Origin: Opitutus sp.
GTDB lineage: Bacteria; Verrucomicrobiota; Verrucomicrobiia; Opitutales; Opitutaceae
Assembly (NCBI GenBank): GCA_009695305.1
Contig: SIBG01000033.1
Location: 1-42,463 of the forward strand
Length of the DNA: 42,463 bases
Reading direction: 5' to 3'
This document shows, one piece after another, positions 33,045 through 41,978 of the stretch. Made by a program: the position numbers and the translations under genes. Numbering within the stretch: the first letter of the stretch is position 1; each line of letters begins with the position of its first letter. Under the pieces are notes generated by a model. The model ran no database searches and had not been told where the DNA came from. It worked only from the letters and a program-made list of their open reading frames with translations.

Positions 33045-34275
33045 TGCGCAGCGCCTCCACGGGTTTGAGTTTCGCCGCCCGCCACGCGGGCAACAGGCCG
33101 GCGAGGGTCGAGATGCCGATCGTGCCAATCACGATCGCCACGAGGTAATTGGGATCGGTGTAGGACGGCAGGTGCCGGAACTGGTAGAAACGCAGCATCG
33201 CGGCCTCGCTCTGCGTGAGTTTCGTGAAAATCTCCACGATGTCGTCGCGCACGTGCAGCACGCCGAAGCCGAGGGCGAGGCCGACCGCCGTGCCGGCGAC
33301 CCCGATGAAAAATCCTTGAAAGCAGAAACACGCCGCCACCTGCCGCGGCTTCCCGCCCAGCGCACCGAGCAGGCCGATCTCGCGCGTCTTGCGCACGACC
33401 GAAATCAACAGCGAACTCGTCACCGAAAACGCCGCCACGACCACGATGAACATCAGCAGGAAAAACATGATGTTGCGCTCGAACTGCAGCACGAAGAGGA
33501 AGTCCTGGTTGAGATCGAGCCACGAGCGGGCGTGCAGGCGCGCCGCCGGCGGCAGCGCCGCGTTGATCCGCGCGGTCATCGCATCGGGATCGAGCCCGGG
33601 CGCGAGCTTGACGTTGAGACCGTGCACCCCGCCGCCGAGACCGTAGAGATCCTGCATGGCGCGCAGCGTCACGAGCGCCACCGACGTGTCGAGCGCCTGG
33701 TGGCCAAACTCAAAATACCCCACCACGCGCAGCTCGCGCGGCAGGAAGATTTCGTCCCGCTTGAACTTCTCATAGGCCAGCGGGGACGCGACCTCCACCT
33801 TGCTGCCCACCCGGGCGCCGAGCGCGAGCGCCAGTTGCGAACCAAGAATGATCGAATCGTCATCGAGCTCGGCCAGCGCACCCGCCGGATGGACGTAGCG
33901 CGCGAGCGGGATGACCTGGCTCACGCGGGTCACATCGATGCCCTGCAAGGCCGGAAACTGGGGCTTCTGCGCGTGCATGATCGCAACCGGCCCCTCGGCA
34001 AACGGCGTGGTCGCGATCACCCCGGGGATCTTGGCCAGTTGGGCCTGCACCTCCGCCGGAGTCTCGATGAGCCCATCGCCGCGCACCTGCACGTCGCCCT
34101 GCGTATCGACGGTCATCTCCCGGATCTTGTGACCAAAGCCGCCCATCACACTCGTGGAAATCACGAGCACCGCCACGCCGAGCGCCACGCCCAGCACGGA
34201 GATCGCCGTGAAAAACGGAAACCGCCGCCCGGTCGGAAAGAGCTGCTTCAGGGCGAGGTAGAGATACCAAGGCAT
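33037..34275 (-). CDS. lipoprotein-releasing system transmembrane protein (LolC/LolE family)
   Basis: This is a 412-residue inner-membrane permease. The first helix lies in FFTAISVLGVALGVAVLVISTSVMGGFGHKI (about 22-52). A large periplasmic domain (about 53-270) follows. Three C-terminal helices then begin at NIMFFLLMFIVVVAAFSVTSSLLISVV with the FtsX-like KTREIGLLGALGG motif. With LolD it forms the lipoprotein-release complex. Only one permease gene is present, so it may act as a homodimer (LolF type), as in several phyla. The start MPWYLYLALKQLFP at the ATG at 34275 is conserved in the family. Confidence 0.9.
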   Translation of the reverse strand: MPWYLYLALKQLFPTGRRFPFFTAISVLGVALGVAVLVISTSVMGGFGHKIREMTVDTQGDVQVRGDGLIETPAEVQAQLAKIPGVIATTPFAEGPVAIMHAQKPQFPALQGIDVTRVSQVIPLARYVHPAGALAELDDDSIILGSQLALALGARVGSKVEVASPLAYEKFKRDEIFLPRELRVVGYFEFGHQALDTSVALVTLRAMQDLYGLGGGVHGLNVKLAPGLDPDAMTARINAALPPAARLHARSWLDLNQDFLFVLQFERNIMFFLLMFIVVVAAFSVTSSLLISVVRKTREIGLLGALGGKPRQVAACFCFQGFFIGVAGTAVGLALGFGVLHVRDDIVEIFTKLTQSEAAMLRFYQFRHLPSYTDPNYLVAIVIGTIGISTLAGLLPAWRAAKLKPVEALRSE

Positions 34276-34365
34276 GGTGGATTGCCGATTTTCGATTGCG
34301 GATTGCCAATTGTGTTCCGCCGTCAGCCCAATTCGGCAATTGGCATTCGGCAATCGGCAATTTCC
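34276..34365. repeat. quasi-periodic inverted repeat filling the lysS-lolC gap
   Basis: The gap from the lysS stop to the lolC start is composed of ATTGCCGA-like units: GATTGCCGATTTTCGATTG then GGATTGCCAATTG on the left, and CAATTCGGCAATTGGC then ATTCGGCAATCGGCAATTT on the right. Each side is 7-10 nt periodic and the two sides are complementary. The copy is degenerate but unmistakable. Confidence 0.65.
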
Positions 34366-35838
34366 TTACGCTCCCGGCCGCAGCTGCGGAAACAGGATCA
34401 CGTCCCGAATGCTTTCCGCCCCAGTCAGCAAAATGCAGAGGCGGTCGATGCCGACGCCCATGCCGCCCGCGGGCGGCATGCCGTGCTCGAGGGCGAGGAG
34501 GAAATCGTGATCGATGTTTTGTTTCTCCCCGCCGGCCTGCGCCTCAAACATCGCCCGCTGCACGTCGGGATCGTTTTGCTCGGAATAGGCGGGCGCAACT
34601 TCCATGCCGCCGATGATCAACTCGAACACGTCGATCGTCGTCGGGTCGTCGAGGCTGATTTTCGCCAGCGGACAAAGCTCCTTCGGCAGTTTGAGCACAA
34701 AGGTCGGCTGGATCAGCGTGGGCTCGATCTTTTTGGAAAAAATCTCGTTCGTGATCTCGAAATGCTCCCACGCCGGGTTGACCGCGAGACCGAGCTTTTC
34801 CGCGCCGGCGATTTTCTCCGCCTTGCTGCGGCTAAACCACTCGGGGTCGCCCGTCTCGGTGCGGATGAGATCCTGGTATTTCACCTCGCGCCACTCGCCG
34901 GCGAAGTCGATCTCCTGGCCGCTCGCGGCGTGCTTGATCTTCGTCGTGCCGAGCACGTCGCGACAGAGCGTCGTCAGCAGATCCTTGATGAGCGTCATCA
35001 TCCCGCGGTGATCGCTGTAGGCCTGATAGACCTCGAGCATCGTAAACTCCGGGTTGTGCTTCCGCGAAACGCCCTCGTTGCGGAAGATGCGCCCGATCTC
35101 GAACACGCGGTCGAATCCGCCTACGAGCAGCCGCTTCAGCCGCAGCTCCGTCGCGATGCGCAGGAAAAAATCCACGTTGAGCGCGTTGTGGTGCGTGACA
35201 AACGGCCGGGCCGCGGCCCCGCCGGCGGTGCTCTCGAGCACCGGGGTCTCCACCTCGATGAACTGCCGCTCCTCAAGAAAACGCCGCACGTGGGAGACGA
35301 TGCGCGAGCGCAGCAGCAGCCGCGCGCGCGACTCGGCATTGACGATCAGGTCGAGGTAGCGCTGGCGGTAGACCTGCTCGGCGTCGCTGAGCCCGTGCCA
35401 CTTTTCGGGCAGCGGCCGCAGCGCCTTCGCCACGAGCGTGTAACTCTCGACGCGCACGGTGACTTCGCCGGTCTTCGTCTTGAAGAGCGTGCCGTTCGCC
35501 CCGAGAATGTCGCCGAGATCGAGTTTCTTGAACGCCGCGTAAGCTTCGTCGCCGATCACGTCCTTCTTCACGTAGAGTTGGATCTGACCCTGCTGGTCGA
35601 GCAGCTTCACAAACTGGCTCTTGCCCATGTCGCGAATCGTCACGAGCCGGCCCGCGACGGCGACACTCACGGCGTTGTCCTGGCCGTCGACGTGCAGTTT
35701 CAGCGCCTCCCCGGAAAAATGCGTCGTCGCAAAGCTCGCGCGAAATGGGTCGAAGCCCGCGGCGCGCATCTCGGCGAGCTTTTGGCGCCGCACGGCATGC
35801 TGGTCGTGGCTGATGTCGGGAGGAGGGATGTCGCTCAT
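34366..35838 (-). CDS. lysS: lysyl-tRNA synthetase, class II
   Basis: This 490-residue enzyme charges tRNA-Lys. The N-terminal OB-fold anticodon-binding domain (about 60-160, VAGRLVTIRDMGKSQFVKLLDQQGQIQLYV) is followed by the class II core. Motif 2 is IFRNEGVSRKHNPEFTMLEVYQAY (about 255-278) and motif 3 is GGMGVGIDRLCILLTG near the C-terminus. Length and motifs match LysS of bacteria. ATG at 35838 (MSDIPPPDIS) is chosen; an upstream open frame is not conserved. It is followed on the same strand by the lolC/D genes after a 90-nt repeat. Confidence 0.96.
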   Translation of the reverse strand: MSDIPPPDISHDQHAVRRQKLAEMRAAGFDPFRASFATTHFSGEALKLHVDGQDNAVSVAVAGRLVTIRDMGKSQFVKLLDQQGQIQLYVKKDVIGDEAYAAFKKLDLGDILGANGTLFKTKTGEVTVRVESYTLVAKALRPLPEKWHGLSDAEQVYRQRYLDLIVNAESRARLLLRSRIVSHVRRFLEERQFIEVETPVLESTAGGAAARPFVTHHNALNVDFFLRIATELRLKRLLVGGFDRVFEIGRIFRNEGVSRKHNPEFTMLEVYQAYSDHRGMMTLIKDLLTTLCRDVLGTTKIKHAASGQEIDFAGEWREVKYQDLIRTETGDPEWFSRSKAEKIAGAEKLGLAVNPAWEHFEITNEIFSKKIEPTLIQPTFVLKLPKELCPLAKISLDDPTTIDVFELIIGGMEVAPAYSEQNDPDVQRAMFEAQAGGEKQNIDHDFLLALEHGMPPAGGMGVGIDRLCILLTGAESIRDVILFPQLRPGA

Positions 35839-35927
35839 GGAACCGCGCACCGTGGCGCGCCCCCCAGCGCGGGGCAAACGGAAACTCGCATCGGAAGCGG
35901 CGAGCCGCCACGCCCACGGCGGCCGCG

Positions 35928-36391
35928 CTACGCGGGATCGTGGCCGGACGATGCCGCCAGCGCCCCCTCGATGCTGCGAAACAATTGCAGGCGGTTGAAG
36001 GGCTTCGGCAGCACGGCGTGCGCGCCGAAGCCCAAGGCGATCGCCAGGCAATTGATGCCCTTCAAATTGGTCCCACCGCCGGAAATCGCCAGAATCCGGG
36101 CGGTGGGCTGCCGCCGCTTGAATTCCTCGATGAGCTTAAGCCGTCGCCCTCCGGCATGAGGATGTCGGTAATCAACAGGTCGAAGCGGTGGCGGGTCAGC
36201 AAGGCCGCGGCATCATTGCCGCTGGCGGTGCACACCACGTCGTGACCGGTTTTCTCCAGAAAGGTGCGGAGCAGGTCGCGCAAAGCCGCCTCGTCGTCCA
36301 CGACGAGAATCGAGAGAGCAGGCTCCGCGGACCCGGCCCCGCCGCTGAGAAACCTGGCAGTAAGTTTCAACGGGAACGAAAAACTGGCCAT
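35928..36391 (-). pseudogene. single-domain response regulator broken by one frameshift
   Basis: From the ATG at 36391 (MASFSFPLKL) a receiver domain reads ILVVDDEAALRDLLRTFLEKTGHDVV and LLITDILMPEGDG (phospho-Asp). The frame then slips at about 36140 and runs to a stop at 36062. In the adjacent frame the missing half continues intact: KLIEEFKRRQPTARILAISGG, then AHAVLPKPFNRLQLFRSIEGAL with the conserved Lys, ending at the stop at 35928. One extra base near 36140 (GGCTTAAG to GGCCTTAAG) restores a normal receiver of about 155 residues. This is either recent decay or a base-call error. It lies next to the pilin-like gene. Confidence 0.8.
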
Positions 36392-36434
36392 CCGTTCGGC
36401 GTCGGCGTGCGCTCGACGCAATGATTCGCCACGC

Positions 36435-36788
36435 TCATGGCGCGTAGGTAATCGTGCGGGCGCCTGCGATGCCTTCGATCGTGATCGTGATGCCCTGCGT
36501 GAAGCCCTGGGGATAGGTCTCGTTGGCCACCAGATTCAGCGCCTTCACGTAGTTCGCGGCGCCGATGAGGCTGCTTTGCGTCACGAACGTCACGCCGTTC
36601 TCCAGGAAATATTGGGCGGCGGCGGCGGCCAGTTGACGGGCGTTATTGAGGACCGCTTTGTCCTGCGAGGACGTGCGGACCTTTTGGAACGCGGGAATCG
36701 CCATCGCGGCCAGCAGGCCAATGATGACGACGACAATCATAATTTCAACGAGCGTGAAGCCTCGGACGGAACGGGATTTAATATTCAT
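36435..36788 (-). CDS. type IV pilin / pseudopilin-like protein
   Basis: This 117-residue protein has a short positively charged leader (MNIKSRSVRG), then the prepilin peptidase site GFTLVEIMIVVVIIGLLAAMAIPAF, with Gly at the -1 position, Phe at +1 and the conserved Glu at +5. The rest is a small C-terminal domain: KALNLVANETYPQGFTQGITITIEGIAGARTITY. At this length it resembles minor pilins or type II pseudopilins rather than the main pilin. It is preceded by a 194-nt gap with direct repeats, which is rich in A and T only just before the ATG. A partner receiver gene lies downstream. Assembly genes are not in the window. Confidence 0.85.
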   Translation of the reverse strand: MNIKSRSVRGFTLVEIMIVVVIIGLLAAMAIPAFQKVRTSSQDKAVLNNARQLAAAAAQYFLENGVTFVTQSSLIGAANYVKALNLVANETYPQGFTQGITITIEGIAGARTITYAP

Positions 36789-36807
36789 AATTCTATTATT
36801 ATCAGAC

Positions 36808-36844
36808 CGGAAATAAGTTAGACGAGCCGCGGCGGAAATAGTTA
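36808..36844 (-). promoter_or_regulatory. direct repeats upstream of the pilin-like gene
   Basis: CGGAAATAAGTTA (36808-36820) and CGGAAATAGTTA (36833-36844) occur in the same orientation, 25 nt apart from start to start. This is about 2.4 helical turns, about 20 to 55 nt upstream of the start codon. The spacing and position suit paired operator sites. The regulator is unknown. Confidence 0.35.
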
Positions 36845-36982
36845 CACCATCGCTCAAGGGAAGATCCGTGCGGTGGCAACTTACCGCGCGCCCGTCATCA
36901 TTGCGGCGCGAGCTGAGCCGGGGCAGCCGCTGGTCATGGTTTCGGTCCTTCGTCGCGAACGGTCTGGCGATCGCCGCCCACG

Positions 36983-37561
36983 CTATTCGTGCGCGAGCTT
37001 CTCCACTTCGCGGTCGGGCACGAAATACATCAGCGAAGGTGTCAGGATGAGCGCAAGCGACAGCCAGATGGAAAGATAGGCCGCCGGGACCAACGCGACG
37101 CCGAGACCGATCGCGATCCGATTCTTCCGCAGCATTCGCGAATGCAGGGCGCACAACCGCGGGTCGTCCACCGTCTGGCGGGAGATGGCATGGCGCAGGA
37201 AATAATACGACACACCGCACGCCACTCCCACCGCACCGTAGAGCGCCACCGGCAATTTTTCCACATGATGCTCGCCGAGATAGGCCGTCACAAATGGCAT
37301 CAGCGACAGCCAGAACAGCAGATTCATGTTCAACCAAAGGATGGAACCGTTCACCCGTTTTACGAGATGGATGAGGTGGTGATGGTTTGCCCAGTAAATC
37401 GCCACCGTCAGGAAACTCAGGGCATAACTCAGGAATAGCGGCAGCATCGCGAGCAACCCTGCCGCCGAATGCTCCTCCGGCACTTTCAGCTCCAGCACCA
37501 TGATCGTGATGATAATCGCAATGACTCCATCGCTGAACGCTTCGAGCCGGGTCGCTTTCAT
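36983..37561 (-). CDS. TMEM175-family potassium channel-like protein
   Basis: This 192-residue integral membrane protein has about six helices and no second repeat. The family motif RLEAFSDGVIAIIITIMVLELK is at the start, with FSDG and the pore-lining helix 1. Bacterial TMEM175 proteins form tetrameric potassium channels. The histidine-rich WANHHHLIHLV in the following helix-loop region is also seen in the family. The ATG at 37561 gives MKATRLEAFSDG. It lies upstream of the pilin-like gene on the same strand, with no functional link to it apparent. It is divergent from the first TMTC-like gene (84-nt gap). Confidence 0.88.
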   Translation of the reverse strand: MKATRLEAFSDGVIAIIITIMVLELKVPEEHSAAGLLAMLPLFLSYALSFLTVAIYWANHHHLIHLVKRVNGSILWLNMNLLFWLSLMPFVTAYLGEHHVEKLPVALYGAVGVACGVSYYFLRHAISRQTVDDPRLCALHSRMLRKNRIAIGLGVALVPAAYLSIWLSLALILTPSLMYFVPDREVEKLAHE

Positions 37562-37645
37562 ATCGGCTCCTTGTGGCGCATGGCCCGGCGGCGTCCAAGG
37601 GCAAAATCTTGCGCGCGCGCCCAAGCCGCCCGATGGTGCGGCCTG

Positions 37646-39727
37646 ATGCCACCCGCTTCCACCACGGTGCCCGCGCATGGCCCTGAGTCCCAACCCGTCA
37701 CCTTGAGCGACTCCGCGACGCCTCCCGGCGGGCGCTGGCGCGTCCTCGTGCCGGCCGCGGTGATGCTCGCCGCCGGTTGGTTCGTGTATTCCCCCGCGCT
37801 GCGTGGCGACTGGCTGTGGGACGATGAACCGGACATTCTCCAAAACCAACTGCTCCGCACGCCCGCCGGCCTCGCGCAAATCTGGCTCAAGCCGGGCAGC
37901 CTGACCGACTACTATCCGCTCAAGTCCACCGTCCAATGGCTGCAATGGCAGCTCTGGCAGGAGCACCCGCTCGGCTATCACCTGACCAACTTCGGTCTCC
38001 ATTTGCTCAGCGCCTTTCTGCTCTGGCGCCTGCTTCGCCGACTCGGCCTCCGGCTCGCCTGGCTCGGCGGGCTGCTGTTCGTCGTGCACCCCACGGTCGT
38101 CGAATCCGTCGCGTGGATGGCGGAACTAAAAAACACGCTGTCGCTCCCCCCGCTGCTCTGCGCGCTGGGGGCGTATCTCGATTACGATCAGCGCGGGCGC
38201 CGGGCCGGCTATTTCCTGGCGGTCGGGCTCTTTCTCGTGGCGATGCTCTGCAAGACCTCGGTGGTGATGTTCCCCGTCGTGCTGCTGCTCTATGGCTGGT
38301 GGCAACGCGGCCGCCTCGGCGCGCGCGATTGGCTCGCCACTGTGCCGTTCTTCGTCATCTCGCTCGCGCTTGGGCTCGTGACCATCGGACTGCAACGGCA
38401 ACTCGGGATCGGCGACGAGGTTTTTTCGATGGGAGGATTCTTCGCGCGGCTCACGGGCGCCGGCCTGATTTTCGCGCATTATTTCTCCACGTGCATTTTT
38501 CCCGCTGGGCTGATGCCGATCTATCCGCGCTGGTCGGTCGATTCGCCGTCGCTCGTGCAATTGCTGCCCTGGCCCGTGCTCGCCGCGACCCTCGGCTGGC
38601 TGTGGACGCAGCGCGCGACGTGGGGCCGCCACGCGTTGTTCGGGCTCGGCTGGTTTCTGCTCAACCTCGCTCCCTTCCTCGGTCTGGTGGCAGTTTCCTA
38701 TATGCGGTTCACGTGGGCGATGGACCACCTCGCTTACATTCCGCTCCTCGGATTGATCGGGCTCGCGACCGCGGGTGCGGAGGTCGCGGTTGATCGACTC
38801 GGCCCCCGCTTCGGCTTCGGCGTATTCGCCGGGATCACCGCCCTCGTCCTCGTGCTCGCCACCGCGTCCCGCCGCCAGGCGGCGATCTTTCGCGACAGCG
38901 AAACGTTCTGGTCCCACGCCGTCGTCAAGAATCCCAACGCCTGGCTCGCGCACAACAATCTCGGGACCGCATTGATGAAACGCCGTGAGCTCGCGGCCGC
39001 CGGCGAACATTTCGCCGCCGCCCTGCGCCTCCGGCCCGATTACGCTTTCGCGCACTACAATCTCGCCGACCTGCTAGTGAAAACCGGTGCGTCCATCGCT
39101 GCACTCCGGCACTACGAGGAGGCGGTGCGCCTCCGCCCGGGGTTTTACGCGGCCCGCTACAATCTCGGCAATACACTCGTGGAACTCGACCGTCCGGCCG
39201 ACGCGATTCCGCACTTCGAACAGGTCCTGCGCCTCAAGCCCGACCACGTCGACGCCCACAATAATCTCGGCCACGCCCTGTTCCTGCTGCATCGGCCACG
39301 GGAGGCGGCGCCGCGGTTCGAAGCGGCGCTGCGACTGCAACCAGCCCGCGCCGATCTACGCTACAACCTCGGCGCAGCATGGTTCGAACTCGGCCAGTGG
39401 ACCGAGGCGGCCACCCAGTTCGAGCAGGCCGTGCAGCTCAAGCCGGATTTTCCGGAGGCGTGGTGCAAACTGGCGACGACCCAGTGGCGTTTGAACCGCC
39501 TGCCGGAAGCCGTCGGGAATTTCGAGCGCGCCCTCCGCCTCGCCCCGGATTCGCTCGAGGCCCACTACAACCTCGGCGCCGTGCAATTTCAGCTGGGGCA
39601 TTTCGCAGAAGCACTCCCCCACTTCGAGGCCGCCCTGCGCCTCCAGCCAAGCCTGACTGCCGCCCGCGAGAGCCTGGAGCTCACGCGAAAACAATTGTCG
39701 CAACCGGCCACCGCACTCGGAAAATAG
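37646..39727 (+). CDS. TMTC-like membrane protein with TPR repeats, copy 1
   Basis: This 693-residue protein has an N-terminal GT-C-like membrane half of about ten or eleven helices. The first extracytoplasmic loop holds the acidic WLWDDEPDILQN, the pattern of protein O-mannosyltransferases and eukaryotic TMTC proteins. Also typical are YYPLKSTVQWLQWQLW, GYHLTNFGLHLL and LLFVVHPTVVESVAWMAELKNTL. The C-terminal half has about seven TPR units, from NAWLAHNNLGTAL onwards. By analogy it may transfer a sugar from a lipid-linked donor to protein, with TPRs presenting the acceptor. The ATG at 37646 is used here; comparison with the other copies favours a TTG at 37703 (LSDS). It is the first of a tandem array. 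Confidence 0.85.
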   Translation: MPPASTTVPAHGPESQPVTLSDSATPPGGRWRVLVPAAVMLAAGWFVYSPALRGDWLWDDEPDILQNQLLRTPAGLAQIWLKPGSLTDYYPLKSTVQWLQWQLWQEHPLGYHLTNFGLHLLSAFLLWRLLRRLGLRLAWLGGLLFVVHPTVVESVAWMAELKNTLSLPPLLCALGAYLDYDQRGRRAGYFLAVGLFLVAMLCKTSVVMFPVVLLLYGWWQRGRLGARDWLATVPFFVISLALGLVTIGLQRQLGIGDEVFSMGGFFARLTGAGLIFAHYFSTCIFPAGLMPIYPRWSVDSPSLVQLLPWPVLAATLGWLWTQRATWGRHALFGLGWFLLNLAPFLGLVAVSYMRFTWAMDHLAYIPLLGLIGLATAGAEVAVDRLGPRFGFGVFAGITALVLVLATASRRQAAIFRDSETFWSHAVVKNPNAWLAHNNLGTALMKRRELAAAGEHFAAALRLRPDYAFAHYNLADLLVKTGASIAALRHYEEAVRLRPGFYAARYNLGNTLVELDRPADAIPHFEQVLRLKPDHVDAHNNLGHALFLLHRPREAAPRFEAALRLQPARADLRYNLGAAWFELGQWTEAATQFEQAVQLKPDFPEAWCKLATTQWRLNRLPEAVGNFERALRLAPDSLEAHYNLGAVQFQLGHFAEALPHFEAALRLQPSLTAARESLELTRKQLSQPATALGK

Positions 39728-39853
39728 TCCGGCAATGCAATGGCTCCGCCATACCGTAGTTTGCGAGCTCGTCTCGCCACTCACCGAAGGCGGACCAACG
39801 TGGCGCGACCAGCACGCCACCAACGTAAACTCAGGCAGCCGAAACCGCCCTAC

Positions 39854-39976
39854 CGCAAAACCCGCTTGTTATCCAAGCCTGTTCGGGTGCATTCCTGATT
39901 CCGAACAACTCGATGGCTGCCCCGCTAGACTTCCCCGGATTCGCCCATGGCCCGTGACCACGGAGCCGCCCGCGTG
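39854..39976 (+). repeat. duplicated leader, copy A, before TMTC-like copy 2
   Basis: This is about 123 bp starting CGCAAAACCCGCTTGTTAT and running into the start of copy 2 (GCCCATGGCCCGTGACCA). The first 19 nt are identical to copy B and the rest is roughly three-quarters identical by eye. It includes a short palindrome-like element (GTTCGGGTGCATTCC). Confidence 0.75.
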
Positions 39977-41737
39977 AGCGCAGCGCCGCCGCCCAGCCCG
40001 CGCTGGCTGATTGTGCTGCAAGCCGCCGTGATTCTCGCCGCCGGCTGGTTCGCCTTTTCGCCCGCGTTGCACGGCAGCTGGCTCTGGGACGATCGGCTGG
40101 ACCTTCCGGATAACGCGCTGCTGCGCGACACCGCCGGTCTCGCGAAAATCTGGACGGAGCCCGCGCTCCTCTACGATTTCTATCCGCTCAAGCACACCGT
40201 GCAGTGGGTGCAATGGCAGCTCTGGCACGAGCACACCTTCGGCTACCATCTCACCAATGTCGCCCTGCATCTGCTCGGCGCACTTTTGTTTTGGCGCGTG
40301 CTGCGCCAGCTCGGCCTGCGTCTCGCGTGGCTCGGCGCGCTGCTCTTCGCCGTCCACCCCGTCGTGGTGGAATCGGTGGCGTGGATCGCCGAGTTGAAAA
40401 ACACGCTCGCGCTCCCGCCGCTGCTGCTCGCATTGAGCGCGTTCATCACCTTCGCCGAGCACGGACGCCGCTCCGATCAGCTGCGGGCCGTCCTTTGGTT
40501 TCTTGTGACGATGCTGTGCAAGACCTCCGCCGCCATGCTGCCGGTCGTGCTTCTGCTCTACCTGTGGTGGCAACGCGGCCGCGTGGGCTGGAGCGGCGTG
40601 CGCGCCGTCCTGCCGTTCTTCGCCATCTCGCTCGTGCTTGGACTGGTCACGATTTGGTTTCAACAGCACCGCGCCATCGGCGACGATGAATTTTCCATCG
40701 GTGGCCCGCTCGCCCGGCTGGCGCTCGCGGGCTCGGCCAGCGTGTTTTATTTCTGGAAATGCGTCTGGCCCGCCGGGCTGGTGCCGATTTACCCGCAGTG
40801 GCCGATCGATCCGCCGTCGCCGCTCCTGTTTCTCCCATGGCCCGTGCTCGGCGCGGTGCTCGCCGGGCTGTGGGCGAAGCGTGCGACCTGGGGCCGCCAC
40901 GTGCTGCTGGGCCTCGGCTGGTTTTTCCTGATGCTGGCACCGTTCTCCGGGCTCGTGACGATTTCCTACCTGCATTTCGCGTGGGTGATGGATCACATGG
41001 TCTATGTGCCGCTGCTCGGGTTGATCGCGCTGGCCGTCGCCGGGCTCGACGCGTTGCAGGCGCGACTCGCCGCGCCCGCCCGGACGCTGCTCGTCGCGGG
41101 CACCGTGGCGCTGGGCCTTTGGCTCTCCTTGCTCTCCCATCGTTACGCCGAGGTTTTTCGCGACGAAAAGTCCCTCTGGACCTATACGGTGGAACGCAAT
41201 CCGCAGTCGTGGATCGCGCAGCACAGCCTCGGCATCGCGCTCGCCACGGCCGGCCGTTTGCCGGAAGCGATCGAGCACTACGAGCACGCTTTGCGCGCGC
41301 GGCCCAACTACCCCGAAGCCCGCAACAGTCTCGGCGTCGCCCTACGCGACACCGGCCGGCTCGCAGAAGCGAGGAGCCAGCTCGAAGAGGCGCTCCGCGA
41401 GCAGCCCGACTACGCCGAGGCGCACAGCAACCTCGGCACCGTCCTGCGCCGCACCGGCCACCCAGACGAAGCGATTCTCCACTATCAAGAGGCCATCCGC
41501 CTGAAACCCGACTTCGCCGACGCCCACTACAACCTTGGCAACGCCCTCCAATCGCTCGGCCGGCATCCAGAGGCCGTCGCAAGCTACGAGCAGTCGCTGC
41601 GCTTCCAGCCGAATCTCTCCGGCACCCATCGCAACATCACCATCTCGCTGTTCGCGCTTGGCCGCGTGCCCGAAGCAAAGGCGCACTACGCCAGAGCCCG
41701 CGAACTCGACCCGAGCTTGCCCAACGTAACGTTCTGA
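39947..41737 (+). CDS. TMTC-like membrane protein with TPR repeats, copy 2
   Basis: This 596-residue paralogue of the preceding gene matches it along the membrane half: WLWDDRLDLPDN in loop 1, YPLKHTVQWVQWQLW, LLFAVHPVVVESVAWIAELKNTL and KTSAAMLPVVLLLY. It carries about five TPR units (from QSWIAQHSLGIAL), two fewer than copy 1. The membrane catalytic half is thus conserved while the repeat number varies. Function as for copy 1. The ATG at 39947 is used here; a GTG at 39974 (VSAAPP) corresponds better to the other copies. The leader is shared with the last gene of the window. Confidence 0.85.
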   Translation: MARDHGAARVSAAPPPSPRWLIVLQAAVILAAGWFAFSPALHGSWLWDDRLDLPDNALLRDTAGLAKIWTEPALLYDFYPLKHTVQWVQWQLWHEHTFGYHLTNVALHLLGALLFWRVLRQLGLRLAWLGALLFAVHPVVVESVAWIAELKNTLALPPLLLALSAFITFAEHGRRSDQLRAVLWFLVTMLCKTSAAMLPVVLLLYLWWQRGRVGWSGVRAVLPFFAISLVLGLVTIWFQQHRAIGDDEFSIGGPLARLALAGSASVFYFWKCVWPAGLVPIYPQWPIDPPSPLLFLPWPVLGAVLAGLWAKRATWGRHVLLGLGWFFLMLAPFSGLVTISYLHFAWVMDHMVYVPLLGLIALAVAGLDALQARLAAPARTLLVAGTVALGLWLSLLSHRYAEVFRDEKSLWTYTVERNPQSWIAQHSLGIALATAGRLPEAIEHYEHALRARPNYPEARNSLGVALRDTGRLAEARSQLEEALREQPDYAEAHSNLGTVLRRTGHPDEAILHYQEAIRLKPDFADAHYNLGNALQSLGRHPEAVASYEQSLRFQPNLSGTHRNITISLFALGRVPEAKAHYARARELDPSLPNVTF

Positions 41738-41823
41738 TTCGTCGTGCACCGCGTAGGACTCCTTGCCGACGAAAACTCGGCCAGCCTTGCCAACCCCAAT
41801 GCGCCCGGCGAAAAACCCCGCCC

Positions 41824-41978
41824 ATGCCAGGTGCGGATTCCTCCCGCTACCTCGCACCGGCGGTCGCGACGGCAGGAATTCTGACCGCCCTACAAATCGC
41901 CGCGATTGTCGCCGCCGGCTGGTTCGCCTATTCGCCGGCACTGCACGGCGGCTGTTTGTGGGATGCGTCACGTCCCCT
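41824..41978 (+). pseudogene. remnant of a TMTC-like copy, cut after the first loop
   Basis: The frame begins MPGADSSRY and shows the first helix and loop start of the family (IAAIVAAGWFAYSPALHGGCLWD). It then loses homology at about 41962 and joins the duplicated leader at 41979. The membrane domain and TPRs are missing. It is best explained as a copy truncated by unequal recombination within the array. Confidence 0.7.

Noticed and set aside
33172-36159. Open frame of about 995 codons antisense to lolC/E and lysS
   Set aside because: It is an overlap artefact of high-GC coding sequence: rich in Arg, His and Glu, no domain, and lies opposite clearly conserved genes.
36789-36982. Cyclic-di-GMP riboswitch before the pilin-like gene
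   Set aside because: Such switches often precede pilin genes, but neither the GEMM conserved core nor its tetraloop-receptor could be found.
36789-37652. Long upstream extension of the pilin-like frame to about 405 residues
   Set aside because: The extension is out-of-frame sequence of the TMEM175 gene and the gap; the prepilin leader MNIKSRSVRGFTLVE marks the real start.
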